Below are positions 18,086-29,800 of a stretch of DNA of 64,000 nt, in pieces. Within the stretch, counting starts at the first letter, position 1; every line of letters starts with the position of its first letter. This DNA comes from Bacteroidota bacterium. GTDB taxonomy: Bacteria; Bacteroidota; Bacteroidia; Chitinophagales; Chitinophagaceae. A program made the translations under genes and the position numbers. The notes below the pieces were generated by a model. That model was not told the DNA's origin. It ran no database searches and was given only the letters and a program-made list of their open reading frames with translations. Where the stretch lies: assembly GCA_947456625.1 (NCBI GenBank), contig CANGQJ010000007.1, positions 1 through 64,000 on the forward strand, in the 5' to 3' direction.

Positions 18086-19318
18086 ATGGGAAAGCAAAAT
18101 TTGAAAGGCGTTAGCACTATAACGCTACACACTGCGAGTCATGAGAACGATAATTTTTCCCATACCACTCCTATTTACGCAACCTCTACGTTCACTTTTA
18201 ATTCGGCCGAGGAAGGTATGGACCGTTTTAAAGGAAATGATAAAACCAGATTATACTCCCGTTGGGGCAATCCCACTTTTACTGCAGCCGAACAAACTAT
18301 AGAAGCATTAGAGGCACGTGGTATTCATAATGCCGATGGCACACCATTAAAAGTAAAGGCATTATTACATGCAAGTGGTCAAGCGGCTATGACAACTTTA
18401 TTTTTTAGTAACCTTAGCGCAGGCGACGCTTTAATTTCACATTATTCACTATACGGAGGATCTCAGGAACTCATGCAAAAAGTATTAAGTGAAGCTGGTG
18501 TAAAAATTATTTTAATTGATATTCATGATGAGGCTTTATTATTAGCAACTTTAAATGCCAACCCAAATACTAAATTAATACATCTTGAAACTCCCGCCAA
18601 TCCTACATTGCAATGCGTAGACATTGAGGCTATTTGCAAAATAGCACATGCAAATGGCGTGAAAGTTTCTGTAGATAACACGGTTGCTACACCTTATTTG
18701 CAACAACCTTTTGCATTAGGTGCCGACTTTGTTTTTCACTCTGCCACTAAATTTTTAAACGGACATGGTAGTGCTTTACACGGTGTACTTTTAGGAAAGG
18801 ATTTGGACTTTATGCATACTAAGGTTTGGAAATGGCATGTACTATTAGGTGGTAATAGCAATGCATTTGACGCTTACTTATTAATTCAGGGAATGAAAAC
18901 TTTGGAATTAAGGATGGAAAAACATTGTACTAATGCAAATTTAGTAGCCAACTATTTACAAAATCACCCAGCTATTGCGCATGTAAATTATACTGGATTT
19001 ACAACCCATCCACATCATCATATTGCTAATAAACAAATGAAGCAGCATGCCCCTTTAATTAGTTTTGAGTTAAAAGGAGGCTTGGAAGCAGGTAAGCAAT
19101 TTATTAACGCTGTTGAAATTTGTACCCGTGCTGTATCCCTGGGTACTGTAGATACTTTGGTGTCTCATCCAGCTAGTATGACTCATATGTCTATTCCAAA
19201 ATTGGAGCGTGAAAAATACGGTATCACCGACGGATTAATAAGAATGAGCGTTGGGATTGAAAACATAGAGGACTTACAAGCCGATTTAGAGCAAGCATTA
19301 TCAAATGCATCAAAATAA
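18086..19318 (+). CDS. PLP-dependent Cys/Met metabolism enzyme (gamma-lyase or sulfhydrylase type)
   Basis: Fold-type I PLP enzyme of the trans-sulfuration family, 410 residues. The PLP lysine is in HSATKFLNGHGS. The cofactor ring is stacked by the Tyr in SHYSLYGG, and the preceding Asp lies in VSVDNTVATPYLQQP. The N-terminal YSRWGNPT is the neighbour-subunit phosphate-binding motif. Candidate activities are methionine gamma-lyase, cystathionine gamma-synthase/lyase or O-acyl-homoserine sulfhydrylase. The cysteine that many methionine gamma-lyases have after the active-site Tyr-Gly is Gly here, so I would not name it a methionine gamma-lyase. It follows fabH by 41 bases and precedes the GNAT gene by 24. 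Confidence 0.85.
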   Translation: MGKQNLKGVSTITLHTASHENDNFSHTTPIYATSTFTFNSAEEGMDRFKGNDKTRLYSRWGNPTFTAAEQTIEALEARGIHNADGTPLKVKALLHASGQAAMTTLFFSNLSAGDALISHYSLYGGSQELMQKVLSEAGVKIILIDIHDEALLLATLNANPNTKLIHLETPANPTLQCVDIEAICKIAHANGVKVSVDNTVATPYLQQPFALGADFVFHSATKFLNGHGSALHGVLLGKDLDFMHTKVWKWHVLLGGNSNAFDAYLLIQGMKTLELRMEKHCTNANLVANYLQNHPAIAHVNYTGFTTHPHHHIANKQMKQHAPLISFELKGGLEAGKQFINAVEICTRAVSLGTVDTLVSHPASMTHMSIPKLEREKYGITDGLIRMSVGIENIEDLQADLEQALSNASK

Positions 19319-19342
19319 AATAGCACTCCCCATTTATACTTT

Positions 19343-19792
19343 ATGGAAATTAAAATAAGACCTGCTGTAAAACAAGACTGCGAAAGCATGATGCAATTAA
19401 TTCATGAATTAGCGCTTTACGAAAAAGCACCAGAGCAAGTGGTGGTAAGTTTTGAACATTTTGTCGAAAGTGGATTTGGACCTACCCCTGTTTGGTGGGC
19501 ACTTGTAGCAGAAGTGAATGGAAAAGTGGAAGGGATGGCTTTATATTACATTCGCTATTCCACCTGGAAAGGTCAAAGAATGTATTTAGAAGACTTAGTA
19601 GTGTCGGAGAAAATGAGGGGTAATAAAATTGGCAGCTTATTATTTGATGCTTTAATTGTAGAAGCAAAATCAAAAAACTTTAAAGGAATGAATTGGCAGG
19701 CTTTAGATTGGAATGAACCTGCATTGAATTTTTACAGAAAGTATAATAGTAATTTTGATCCAGAATGGGTAAACTGCTCTATTGATTTTTAA
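19343..19792 (+). CDS. GNAT N-acetyltransferase, spermidine/spermine-type
   Basis: Small acetyltransferase of 149 residues using acetyl-CoA. The order of motifs follows diamine N-acetyltransferases. It begins IKIRPAVKQDCESMMQLIHELALYEKAP. A central strand (GMALYYIRYSTWKGQRMYLEDLVV) leads to the CoA pyrophosphate loop EKMRGNKIGSLLFDAL. The C-terminal LDWNEPALNFYRKY carries the usual catalytic Tyr. Polyamines or another primary amine are plausible substrates; the true one is not known. It is the last gene of a same-strand series and ends 5 bases from the convergent porP/sprF-like gene. Confidence 0.87.
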   Translation: MEIKIRPAVKQDCESMMQLIHELALYEKAPEQVVVSFEHFVESGFGPTPVWWALVAEVNGKVEGMALYYIRYSTWKGQRMYLEDLVVSEKMRGNKIGSLLFDALIVEAKSKNFKGMNWQALDWNEPALNFYRKYNSNFDPEWVNCSIDF

Positions 19793-19797
19793 TAGTA

Positions 19798-20796
19798 CTA
19801 ATCAAATATTGTGCGATATCTGTTTTTTCTAAGTTGCCCAAATTTTCGGGAATAACTTAGTTCAAAGCCACTTTGTTTTAAATCAGCACCTGAAATAGTA
19901 TTGCTGTATACATCGTAACTCACTCCAAATGTACTCTTTTTGGAAATAAAGGAAATGGTTGGAACATAAGCCTCTCCTAGTCTATAAAAACATCCTAAAT
20001 ACATTTTAAATAAATAGTCCTCATCCTTATTTACCGGAAGTCCCATTAAGGCACCAAAATAAAGTTGAGATAAATTGTTTTTATTTAAATAGTTAAAATA
20101 AAATAATAAGGAATTGTCATTTACAAAAGGCACTTCGGCATTCATAAAGGCCCTGTATTTTAAATTCTCGGCTTTGACAAAAGGCGAGCTAGTTACATTT
20201 GGTTTTGAATTTAAATAAGTCATAAAACCTGCTTGAAAAAAACTAAACTCACTATGCCTTGTGTAAACCACTCCTGCATTAGTTGTTAAAGCAGTTGCAC
20301 TAGAATTTAAATTCTCTAATGACGGATTAATCAGTATGGCCCTATAATCGTACTGGTCATTAAAGCGTAATTTAGATTTATCCAAATAAATAGAGGCAAG
20401 TGTACTACCAAAACCTAAGGACAAATCACTATTTAATTTGTAATCCAAAAATATGTGATAAGCTAGGTTAAGGGAGATATAATTGTTTTGCATAATACCA
20501 GACATTAACTGGTCTGATATTATTTGACCACCAATACCTAAGTAGTTTTTACTATTCTCTAAATCTTTATTTAAACGTGTATCAAAAGAAAGCACATAAG
20601 ATCTGTATAAACTATTCCCGTCTATCATTTGTGACTTATTCACTGCCTGAAAACGATTGTCATACTCGCTACCACCAACACCTGCAGGGTTTTGATATTG
20701 ACTGGCAGCAAAAGGCTGAGACAATATAACGTCCTGGCAGTAGGCAATACTGCTTAATAAAACGAAACTTAATAATATGTATAAATACTTACCCAA
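19798..20796 (-). CDS. PorP/SprF-family type IX outer-membrane protein
   Basis: Outer-membrane beta-barrel of 332 residues in the PorP/SprF family, which pairs with type IX secreted proteins carrying a gliding-type (type B) C-terminal domain and helps export or anchor them. A signal peptide (YLYILLSFVLLSSIAYCQ) is followed by the family hallmark DVILSQPFAASQYQNPAGVG. Alternating strands and a closing GFELSYSRKFGQLRKNRYRTIF follow. It lies 8 bases downstream of the giant adhesin gene, the arrangement of sprB-sprF in Flavobacterium, so it is most likely the dedicated partner. The start is TTG (20796), with TAA immediately upstream in frame. Confidence 0.92.
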   Translation of the reverse strand: MGKYLYILLSFVLLSSIAYCQDVILSQPFAASQYQNPAGVGGSEYDNRFQAVNKSQMIDGNSLYRSYVLSFDTRLNKDLENSKNYLGIGGQIISDQLMSGIMQNNYISLNLAYHIFLDYKLNSDLSLGFGSTLASIYLDKSKLRFNDQYDYRAILINPSLENLNSSATALTTNAGVVYTRHSEFSFFQAGFMTYLNSKPNVTSSPFVKAENLKYRAFMNAEVPFVNDNSLLFYFNYLNKNNLSQLYFGALMGLPVNKDEDYLFKMYLGCFYRLGEAYVPTISFISKKSTFGVSYDVYSNTISGADLKQSGFELSYSRKFGQLRKNRYRTIFD

Positions 20797-20804
20797 TTAC
20801 ATTT

Positions 20805-23800
20805 TTATTTTAATAACAAGAACGAACCTGATTTTTTTCGTTGTTGTCCTGCTTTAGTTACATAATCTACTATCCAATAATACACGTCAGCGTCTTGTAA
20901 CACTTGACCATATTTACCATCCCAACCTTCGTTCTTATCCTTGGTTTCAAAAATAAGTTTACCCGAACGATTAAATATCATTAAGTGCAAGCTTTCAATT
21001 CCTGCATTTGCTTCTGGCTTTATTACATCATTTAACCCATCCCCATTTGGTGTAAATGCATTTGGTAAATCAAAAATAAAGTCCTTGGTAACATCTATAT
21101 GATAGCTATCGGCAACAGTACATTTTGTAGTGGTATCGGTTCTAACTAAAATATAATCTGTTGTAAATGCACTATTAAAAGTTGGATCGGCTTTAGTGTA
21201 AGAATTTAAATACATTGGTGGTTGCCAATTGTACATTACATAGCCTGTATCCTTTTTAGTTGGAATAATAAAGTTGTCTAAATAATACGCTTGGTAGTTA
21301 AAGCTTTGAGATGGTATTGGCTGGAAAGTCGTAATCTTAAATGTATTTGAATTTAAGGATACACAACCATTTTTATCTTTCACATTAAAGTAAACATTAG
21401 TAGCACCATCTTTTACGCCAATAATGGTACCATCGGTTTGACCAATTAAATTATCATTGTCTAAATAAATAGTATAAGAATAAGGTGGCAAACCAAGTGA
21501 TGCATTATTGGATAAACTAATTTTCTTACCAATACATAAACTCACTGGCTCAGCTAATGGCTTCACAACAGGCACTTCAAAAATGGTAGCAATCACTGGT
21601 GTTCTATTAACAGTGGTACATCCATTTAAAGTAGCTTCTACATAATATGTAGTTGTCTTTTTAAGTAAAGGAGTTGTATAATTTTGAGTTGCATTAATAC
21701 TATTGCCACCAATTTCATCGGCAAACCAATTAATTACACCACTACTTTGAACTGCATTTAAATTTAATGTTGCAGGACCGCAATTAGATGCACTAGTTAC
21801 GGTTGTAATAGTTGGCACTTCTTTTACTTTTGCAACCGCTAATAATCTACTTACAGAAGCACATCCTCGGTATAAACCACCTGCATAATAATTTGTAGTT
21901 TCACTAATTACAGGGGTTACAAAAATACCGCCCACTCCAATTGCAGTACCACCGGTTGTTGCATCAAACCAGTTTACTTCACCTAAATTAGATACTCCTA
22001 ATAATTTTACAGTACCCGGTCCGCAACGCTCATTTGAAATTGCACTTGTTACTACTGGCGTTGGTATTACTTCCAATTCAATAGGTTGTGTGTATTCTAC
22101 ATTACAAACTCCGTTTTTAACAGCAGCTCTATAATATTTAAAGTTGGAGTTAACACCAGGAGCAGTATTATCTATAGCACTATTTAATAAGTTTCCTGTT
22201 TGGGTAGTATTAGCATAACTAAGCGTACTAATTGGAACCGATGTTGAAGTAGATCCTGACACCTGCCATACAATATTATCACCAACATTATTTGTTATGG
22301 ACACAGTTGGCTTATCACCATTATTACAAATTGGAGAACTTCCTTTTAAGAAATAAACATTTCCTGGAACGGTAGCAGCGTCGGTAGTTACTTTTACAAT
22401 ATCTGAGTTTATTGCTGGACATACTCCACTTGTTACAACTGCCTTATAATACAATACGCCTGGAGCTGTTGTTGGGATTCGGTTTGATGGAAGTGTGTTT
22501 CCAGTTTGACCATTAATAGTAGTAAATGGACCAGTTAAACTTGAAGCAGTTTGCCATACAATATTTCCAACATTAGTTGGAATGGTAACAGCCATTGCTG
22601 GACTATTAATACACCACTCTTGTATTTTTTGGATTGCAGCAATAGCACCTACTTGTGAAGTAGGATCTACTTTTATAGTTACTGGATTTGTAATTTGACT
22701 AGGACATACTCCACTTTGAACAATTACTTTATAATAGGTAGTTACTTGTGTACTTCCAGGAGCTGCATTATTTACCGTACTACTAATACTACTATTAGTT
22801 TGTGCAGGACTTATATCGGTATAAGTAATTCCGTCGGTAGAGCTTTGCCATTTAAAAGTATTACCCACATTTCCAGATACACTAATTGTTGGAGGCGTAG
22901 TGTTATTACAAATGATACTAGCACTACTTGCAATGTTACCCGCCACTGTAGTAGGATCTATTAATAAAGTCCCTTGCATGGTAATATTTCCATAACCTCC
23001 CGTTAATGTTATCGTATAATTAAAAGTTCCTGCTTGTGTTGGAATACCACTAATTACATATAAACTATCGGCACCTCTTACCAACCAGTGGCCTGTTAAA
23101 CCAGTTGGTAATGTATTGGTAATAGTTGCTCCAGTGGCAAGTGTAGTTTTATATACCACATTTACATTTGCAATATTAATACACGCTTCGGCTCCTGTTG
23201 TTGAAGAAAGCGTGATGGTATTATTTGGTTTAATATCAAGTGAACCAGTTGTAGATATCACACCGCAACCACCATCTAATACTACAGTGTAGGTTAAGGT
23301 ACCTGCTTCGTTTGAAGTTCCAAAAATTCTAAACACATGTGTTTGTGCATCATAACTTTGCTGAATATTTCTTGGCAAGTTAAGTGCTCTTACATTGGTT
23401 GCCCCCGTAGTTAAATAAACAATATCCACTATTGGGGTATTAATGCCTACCACCTGTGTTGTGGAAGATGGTACAGAAGTTAATGTAATGGTATTATCTG
23501 GGTTCACCGTCATGGAAGCGGTTACAGTTTTTGTTGCACAACCTCCTACCGTAGTAATGGTATAAGTAAATACACCCGAGTTTGTTGGCACACCACTAAT
23601 GGATAATTGTCTTGTTGTAGTACTATAAGTCCATGTAACACCAAAAGGCAAATTACCTGTTAATGTAGCAGCATCGGCATAAAGAATATCATATACAATA
23701 GTTGTAAGCGGCGTATTGATACAGGTTTCAGTTATTGGTCTTCTTAAATTAATAAAGTTCTCATTAACAGTAATAGTTCCTGTAGTAGTGGCACTTAAAC

Positions 23801-26800
23801 AATCGCCATATGCTACAACGGTATAAGTGAAAGTGCCCGATTGAGTAGGCGTTCCACTAATTACCACCGATTGAGTAGTGGAACTAAAGGTATAAGATAT
23901 GCCACCTGGAAGTCCTGTTATACTTACCGTATTTGCATTTTGAGTGCCATACCTAATATTAGTTAAAATGGTATTTATACAAAGCGACGGATTATTTGAG
24001 TTCACACCAGATGTAATTCCAATTTGAGTATCTGGTTTAACTGTTATTGTACCTGTTGTAGTTGCAGTTACACAATCACCAAAGGTTGCAATGGTATAAG
24101 TAAAGGTGCCCGACTCTGTTGCAACACCACTAATAGTATACTCTTGTGTTAAAGGATTATAGTTTGGCACAAGTCCACCAGGAAGTCGGCCTGCAATAAT
24201 ATGAATGTCGGTAGTACTTGAAGTGGACCTATACTTTACAATTGTTGGTAATGGATTATTAATACAAATTGTATTGGTTGCAGTACCGCCCACTAGTGTA
24301 ATTGTAGCATCAGGTTTTACCGTAATAGTTCCTGTGGTAGTTTTACTTAAACAATCGCCATAGGCAATAATGGTATAGGTAAAGGTACCCGACTGTGTAG
24401 GCACACCGCTAATAGTAACTAATTGTGTAGTTGCACTAAAAGTATAATTAATGCCAGGTGGCAAACTAGGAATGGTTACTGTATTTGCATTTTGTGTTGT
24501 GTAAGTAATATTAGTTAATAAGGTATTAATACAAATTGCTTGCGCATTAGTAGTTGGCGAAGAGGTTAATGCAATTTGAGTATCTGGCTTAACCGTTATT
24601 GTTCCTGTTGTAGTTGCAGTAACGCAATCACCAAAAGTTGCAATGGTATAAGTAAAGGTGCCCGACTCTGTTGCAACACCACTAATAGTATACTCTTGTG
24701 TTAATGGATTATAGTTTGGCACAAGTCCACCAGGAAGTCGGCCTGCAATAATATGAATGTCGGTAGTACTAGAAGTGGATCTGTATTTTACAATTGTAGG
24801 TAATGGATTATTAATACAAATAGTATTGGTTGCAGTACCTCCAACAAGTGTAATTGTAGCATCAGGCTTTACAGTGATGGTACCTGTTGTGGTTGCACTT
24901 AAACAATCGCCATAGGCAATAATGGTATAGGTAAAGGTACCCGACTGTGTAGGCACACCGCTAATAGTTACCAATTGTGTAGTTGCACTAAAAGTATAAT
25001 TAATACCAGGTGGCAAACTAGGAATGGTTACTGTATTTGCATTTTGTGTTGCATAAGTAATATTAGTTAATAAGGTATTAATGCAAATTGCTTGTGCATT
25101 AGTAGTTGGCGAAGAGGTTAATGCAATTTGAGTATCTGGTTTAACCGTAATAGTACCAGTTGTAGATGATGTTACACAACCACCAAAAGTAGCAATAGTA
25201 TATGTAAAGGTACCTGACTGCGTTGCAGTTCCACTAATTGTAAACTGCAAGGTAGTTGGACTATAAATTCCGGTTAATCCTCCAGGTAATGATCCTGCAA
25301 CTATCCTAATTTCTGTTGCACTTGTTGTTGTTCTATAAACAACTGGTGTAATTAAAGGATTATTTATACAAATCGTATTGGTAGCAGTGCCGCCAACTAA
25401 AGTAATTGTAGCGTCTGGATTTACTGTAATTGTACCACTAGCAGTTGCTGTTGCACAAGCACCTATTGCAGTAATAGTATAAGTAAAGGTTCCGGACTGT
25501 GTTGGTGTTCCACTAATAATAAATTGATGCGTTGTAGCACTATACGTTCCAGTTACACCTGCTGGGAATTGCGTACTTAAACTAATTAAACCTGTCTCAT
25601 TACTAATATCATAAACAATATTAGTTAATACCCTATTAATACAAATTGTTTGTGTTGATGTTCCAGAATTTAATGCAATGGCAACATCGGGCTTCACCGT
25701 AATGGTTCCAGTAGTGGATGCGCTTGCACAATCCCCTTGTGCAACCACAGTATAAGTGAAAGTTCCAAACTGCGTAGCAGTTCCACTAATTGTTAATTGC
25801 TTAGTAGTATTATCAATTGTAGCTAATACGCCTGTAGGTAAATTACCAATTAAGGAGACTGAATTTGCAAAAGTGGTACTATATACAATAGGTGTCACAA
25901 TTGCTTTATTAATACATATAGTATTGGTTGCAGTACCCGAGGTTAAGCTTATAGTTGCGTTTGGCTTAACAGTTATGGTTGCATTAGTTGTAGCACTTAC
26001 ACAATTTCCAGTTGCTAAAATAGTAAAGCTGAATACTCCAGACTCGGTTGGCGTACCTGATATTCTATACGTTTGATTCACCTGATCAAAAACCTGACTT
26101 ACTCCATTTGGTAAACGACCGGAACTAATTACAACACTCGTTGCACTTGTAGTAGAATAATTAATACTAGTAATTGCAGTGTTTATACAAAGTGGTGCTT
26201 GGTTATTAGTACCAACAGCTGAGCTTAATGTTATTTGAGTATCTGGATTAACAACTATTATGCCCGATCTTGATTGAGGAAAACAACCTCCTGTTTGTGT
26301 GATAGTATAATTATAGGTACCAGGTAAATTTGGTTTACCAGAAATAGTAAGTATTCCTCCAGACCAAGTTGCTTGCAATCCAGGAGGCAACACGCCATTA
26401 TTTAATCCATCATAAGTAACTCCTCCAGAAACATAACTAGAGTGATAACCCGTTGCACCTGTATTTGCATAAGTTATTGTAGCAATTCCTGTATTTATAC
26501 AAACAGAAGCTTGGTTATCTGTTCCTACTGGGGATGTTAATGCAATAGTATTTTCTGGATTAACAGTAATGATACCATTTGCATAAACTGTACCAGAACC
26601 ACAACCTCCTGTTAATGTTATTTTATACCTAAACACACCTGTCATAGTTGGCGTACCTGTTATTAACACTACCCCATTTTGATCTGGATTCGTGCCAATT
26701 AATCCTGATGGCAGTCCATTATGAACCACATTGTTAATATCTGTATAAGAATAAACTGCCCCAGTTGCTCCTGTTGTATTATAAACAATATTTGTGATTG

Positions 26801-29800
26801 CAGTATTAACACAAGTAGTTGCATCGGTACTTGTAGTTGATGTGATTGTATTTACTTTTACATCAATTGTTCCGTCTACAACTCCTCCATTACAACCACC
26901 ATATAAAGCAATATGATAAGTGTATAAGCCAGCAACTGTTGGCGTACCTGTAATACTAATGGTATTGTTGTTCCAGCCATAACCTGTAATGCCAGGAGGC
27001 ATACCAGAATAAGTTCCTGCACCTATTGAATAACTAAATGCAGCTCCTGTTGCACCACTTGTTGTATAAGTTATTTGGGCGATGGGTTGATTGATACAAA
27101 CCGTTTGTTGCGTTGTGGTAGAAGCTGTTGTTAAACTAATAGTATTAGAAGTACTAATATTGATTGTACCGTTAGTTGTTGCAGATCCACAACCATCAAG
27201 TGTAACAATGGTATAATTAATAACACCTGTTCCCGTAGAAGTTCCTGATATTATTAATTGTTTTGTTGTTGCACTATAGGTATATCCAAAACCTGCTGGC
27301 AAACCAGTAATATTAAATGTACTAGCCCCGTCTACTAAATAAATAATAGGATCAATTTGTGCATTCACACAAGCCGATGAACCTTGACCTCCCCCACTAA
27401 TTAATGTTAAAGTATTTGCTTTTGAAATTATGGTACCTGTAGCTGTTGCAGATCCACAACCATCTAAAGTAACTACATAATTATATGTTCCTGCAACGCT
27501 AGGAGCACCTGAAATTGTTAAGACATTATTACTTGCGTTATATATTATTCCGTTACTACTTGGAAGCCAATCCACCCTTGCATTTGTTCCATTTGCATAA
27601 TTATATGTTATTGGAGAAATGGCAGCATTTATACAAATGGTTTGCGTTATATTACCCGATGCAATTGAAATAGTTTTGTTTGGTAGCACATAAATTCTTC
27701 CTGTTGCAGTTATATTATTTCCACAACCACCGGTTAAAGTAATAGTATAATCATAGTTGCCCGCAGTGGCTGGGGCACCCGTAATAGAAGCAACATTAGT
27801 TGCAGCATTAAATGTAAAACTAAGCCCAGTAACACTTGTAAAAGTTCCCGTTCCAGTTGAGTAAGAAATTGTTGCACCCGTTGCACCCGTTGTTGAATAA
27901 GTAATACTATTTATGGCAGTATTTATACAAACTGAGGTTTGATTATTTGTACCAACCTCCGAGCTTAATGTAATGGTGTTGTTTGGATTTACAAATATTT
28001 GTCCACTTGCACTAACAGTACCCGATCCACAACCTCCAATTAAAGTAACAGTATAAGTATAGGTTCCAGCAACAGTTGGTGTACCAGAAATGGTAACTGT
28101 TCCAGCTGTTATAGGACTTGTTGCAGTTAACCCAGCAGGAAGTCCATTATGTGAAACGTTATTTTGATCTAAGTAAGTGTAAATAGCATCCGTTGCGCCT
28201 GTAGTATTGTATGAAATTGGTGTGATACCCACATTAATACATGTAGTTGCACTTCTGCTAGTTGTAGGTGTAATGGTGTTAATAGGATTTACAACTATGG
28301 TTCCCGTGTAAGTACTAGTTGCACAACTTCCGTTGGTTGCAATGGTATAAGTAAATGTGCCAGACTGTGTTGGTGTACCACTAATTGTAAACTGTTTTGT
28401 AGTAGCACTATAAGTTCCAGTTATACCTGCAGGCAAATTACCCAAAAGCATGTAAACATTATTTACCGTATAAGTGCCTTGGTAAACAATTGGCGTTAAT
28501 GGAGTGAAAATACAAATTGTTTGTGTTGAGGTTCCAGCAGTAATACTTAAAGTAGATGCGGGATCAATTGTTATAGTACCAGTTGTTGTTGCTGTAACAC
28601 AATCACCTGCTGTTGCAATAGTATAGGTAAATGTACCCGCTTGTGTAGCAATACCACTTATAGTAAATTGTTTGGTGGTATTACTATAGGTTCCTGTAAT
28701 ACCTCCAGGCAAACTACCTGCAATAATATAAATTCCATTATTTTGAGCAGCGCTTGATGTAGATTGATATACTACTGTTGTTATAGGGCTATTAATACAA
28801 ACTGTTTGCGTTGCTACACCAGTTATTAAATTAATGGTTGCATCTGGTTTAATAGTGATAGTGCCTGTTGTAGTCGCACTCGCACAATCCCCATATGCAG
28901 TTACTGTATAAGTGAATGTTCCCGACTGGGTTGCAACACCGCTTATAGTTAATTGGTGTGTGGTTGCACTATATGTCCAGCCTACTCCAGCAGGAAGCGA
29001 TCCTCCGCTTAATTCTGCATAATTAGTAAAGTTGGTATTATAAACTATTGGCGTAATTGCATTATTAATACAAATAGTTTGCGTAGCAGTACTTCCTTGC
29101 GCTAACAAAATTTCACTATCTGGTTTAATAGTAATGGTTCCTGTTGTAGATGCTGTCGCACAGCCACCAATGGTTGAAATAGTATAAGTAAATGTACCCG
29201 ACTCGGTAGCAACACCACTAATAATAAATTGGCTTGATGTTGAGCTATAGGTTCCAGTTAATCCAGCAGGCAAACGGCCAGAAGTAATTTGAGCACCCGT
29301 TGCAGTTTCTACATTATAAACAATGGGAGTAATATTAGTTTTAATACATTGAGTAGACCCAATATCTATTGGATAATAATTTAAATTATCATAAATACTA
29401 TTTTCAAATGTACCTAACATGATTGCCCCTGAAGGAGTAAATAAATTATTATTTACATTATTAAAATCATTTTTGTCCACAACCAATATTCCGCCAATCC
29501 AAACTTTTAATGAATTTGGTAATATGGTTACTTTTATTTTATACCAGTTTAAACTTGAAACTGGTGACAAAGCAGCTGCTATCTGATTGCCCATAAAGTA
29601 TACAGCATAGTCGTTATCATTTGTACCATAAGGCCTTGATACAATACCAACTACCGAATTTGTCCAAGTTCCTGATTGTGCAAATATGGAAAAACTTTGA
29701 TCAGATTGACCTGAATTTGCTTTAGCATCTATTTCATAAGTGCCATAAGTAAAATCTTCTTTTAAAGTTTTTACTACCCCTACTGTATTGCCAATATATG

